Origin: Chloroflexota bacterium
GTDB lineage: Bacteria; Chloroflexota; Dehalococcoidia; E44-bin15
Direction of reading: 5' to 3'
Length of the DNA stretch: 35,595 nt
NCBI GenBank assembly: GCA_030604825.1
Contig: JAUVVB010000003.1
Coordinates: forward strand, 68,224-103,818
The notes under the pieces were generated by a model. It did no database searches. It saw only the letters and a program-made list of their open reading frames with translations, and was not told where the DNA came from. The position numbers were made by a program, and so were the translations under genes. Each line of letters opens with the position of its first letter. Position 1 is the stretch's first letter. Below, in pieces: positions 35,505 through 35,595 of this stretch.

Positions 35505-35595
35505 ATGCCGAAGCAGAAGATTCGCATCAAGCTTAAGGCGTTTGATCACCGCATATTGGATCAGTCGGCGAGGCAGATCGTGGAGGTTGCGGAGC
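35505..35595 (+). CDS. rpsJ: 30S ribosomal protein S10 (3' end outside window)
   Basis: The ATG starts 1 nt after the fusA stop. The 30 readable codons give [20 protein letters not shown], then [10 protein letters not shown], a clear S10 N-terminus. The rest lies beyond the window. Its position directly after fusA means tuf is not in its common place between the two. Confidence 0.93.
   Translation, partial: MPKQKIRIKLKAFDHRILDQSARQIVEVAE

Overview
This 35.6 kb window is chromosomal housekeeping DNA of a fairly GC-rich bacterium. It is packed almost edge to edge with protein genes. I see no tRNA, rRNA, insertion sequence, prophage or CRISPR array. The mix of a DnaD-type primosome protein with a DnaC/DnaI-type loader, a perfect CIRCE element, TTG and GTG starts and a Bacillus-like insert in ribosomal protein S12 suggests Chloroflexota, most likely Dehalococcoidia or a relative. 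That placement is inferred from gene content and remembered protein sequences, not from a search.

Layout. 1-3849 (+) is a replication cassette: dnaB (5' end cut by the window), a DnaD-domain protein, a helicase-loader-like protein with two AAA+ modules in tandem, and an HNH endonuclease. 3846-8437 (-) holds, in transcription order, an MBL-fold hydrolase, lysA, a small ATC-hydrolase-like protein, holB and a PSP1/RicT-type protein. 8548-9819 (+) is an M16 peptidase. 9816-15196 (-) is groES-groEL under CIRCE, followed by a GT4 glycosyltransferase and a glycogen-debranching-type enzyme. 15432-16459 (+) is a DUF72-DUF488 pair. tsaD (-) and a CorC-type CBS membrane protein (+) then diverge. The latter leads a run of a radical-SAM-associated DUF2344 protein, an M48 peptidase, a histidine phosphatase and tilS, ending at 22745.

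22723-32309 (-) reads, in transcription order: tlyA, an alpha/beta hydrolase, purF-purM-purH, a GalT/HIT-like nucleotidyltransferase, a GNAT acetyltransferase, a GT2 glycosyltransferase, a fused nicotinamidase/nicotinate phosphoribosyltransferase, and a possible 47-residue ORF. 32505 to the end (+) is the str-type ribosomal operon rpsL-rpsG-fusA-rpsJ, with rpsJ cut by the window edge and tuf absent.

The least ordinary items are: the tandem-AAA+ loader next to dnaB and dnaD; the one-protein fusion of two consecutive NAD-salvage steps; two divergent promoter regions built on the same AGTCAA-N10-TTGACA core, each with one promoter that predicts a leaderless mRNA; two promoters whose -35 box contains the upstream gene's stop codon; and a structured rpsL leader with two mutually exclusive folds. 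Promoters were found by eye and transcription starts are estimated from box geometry.
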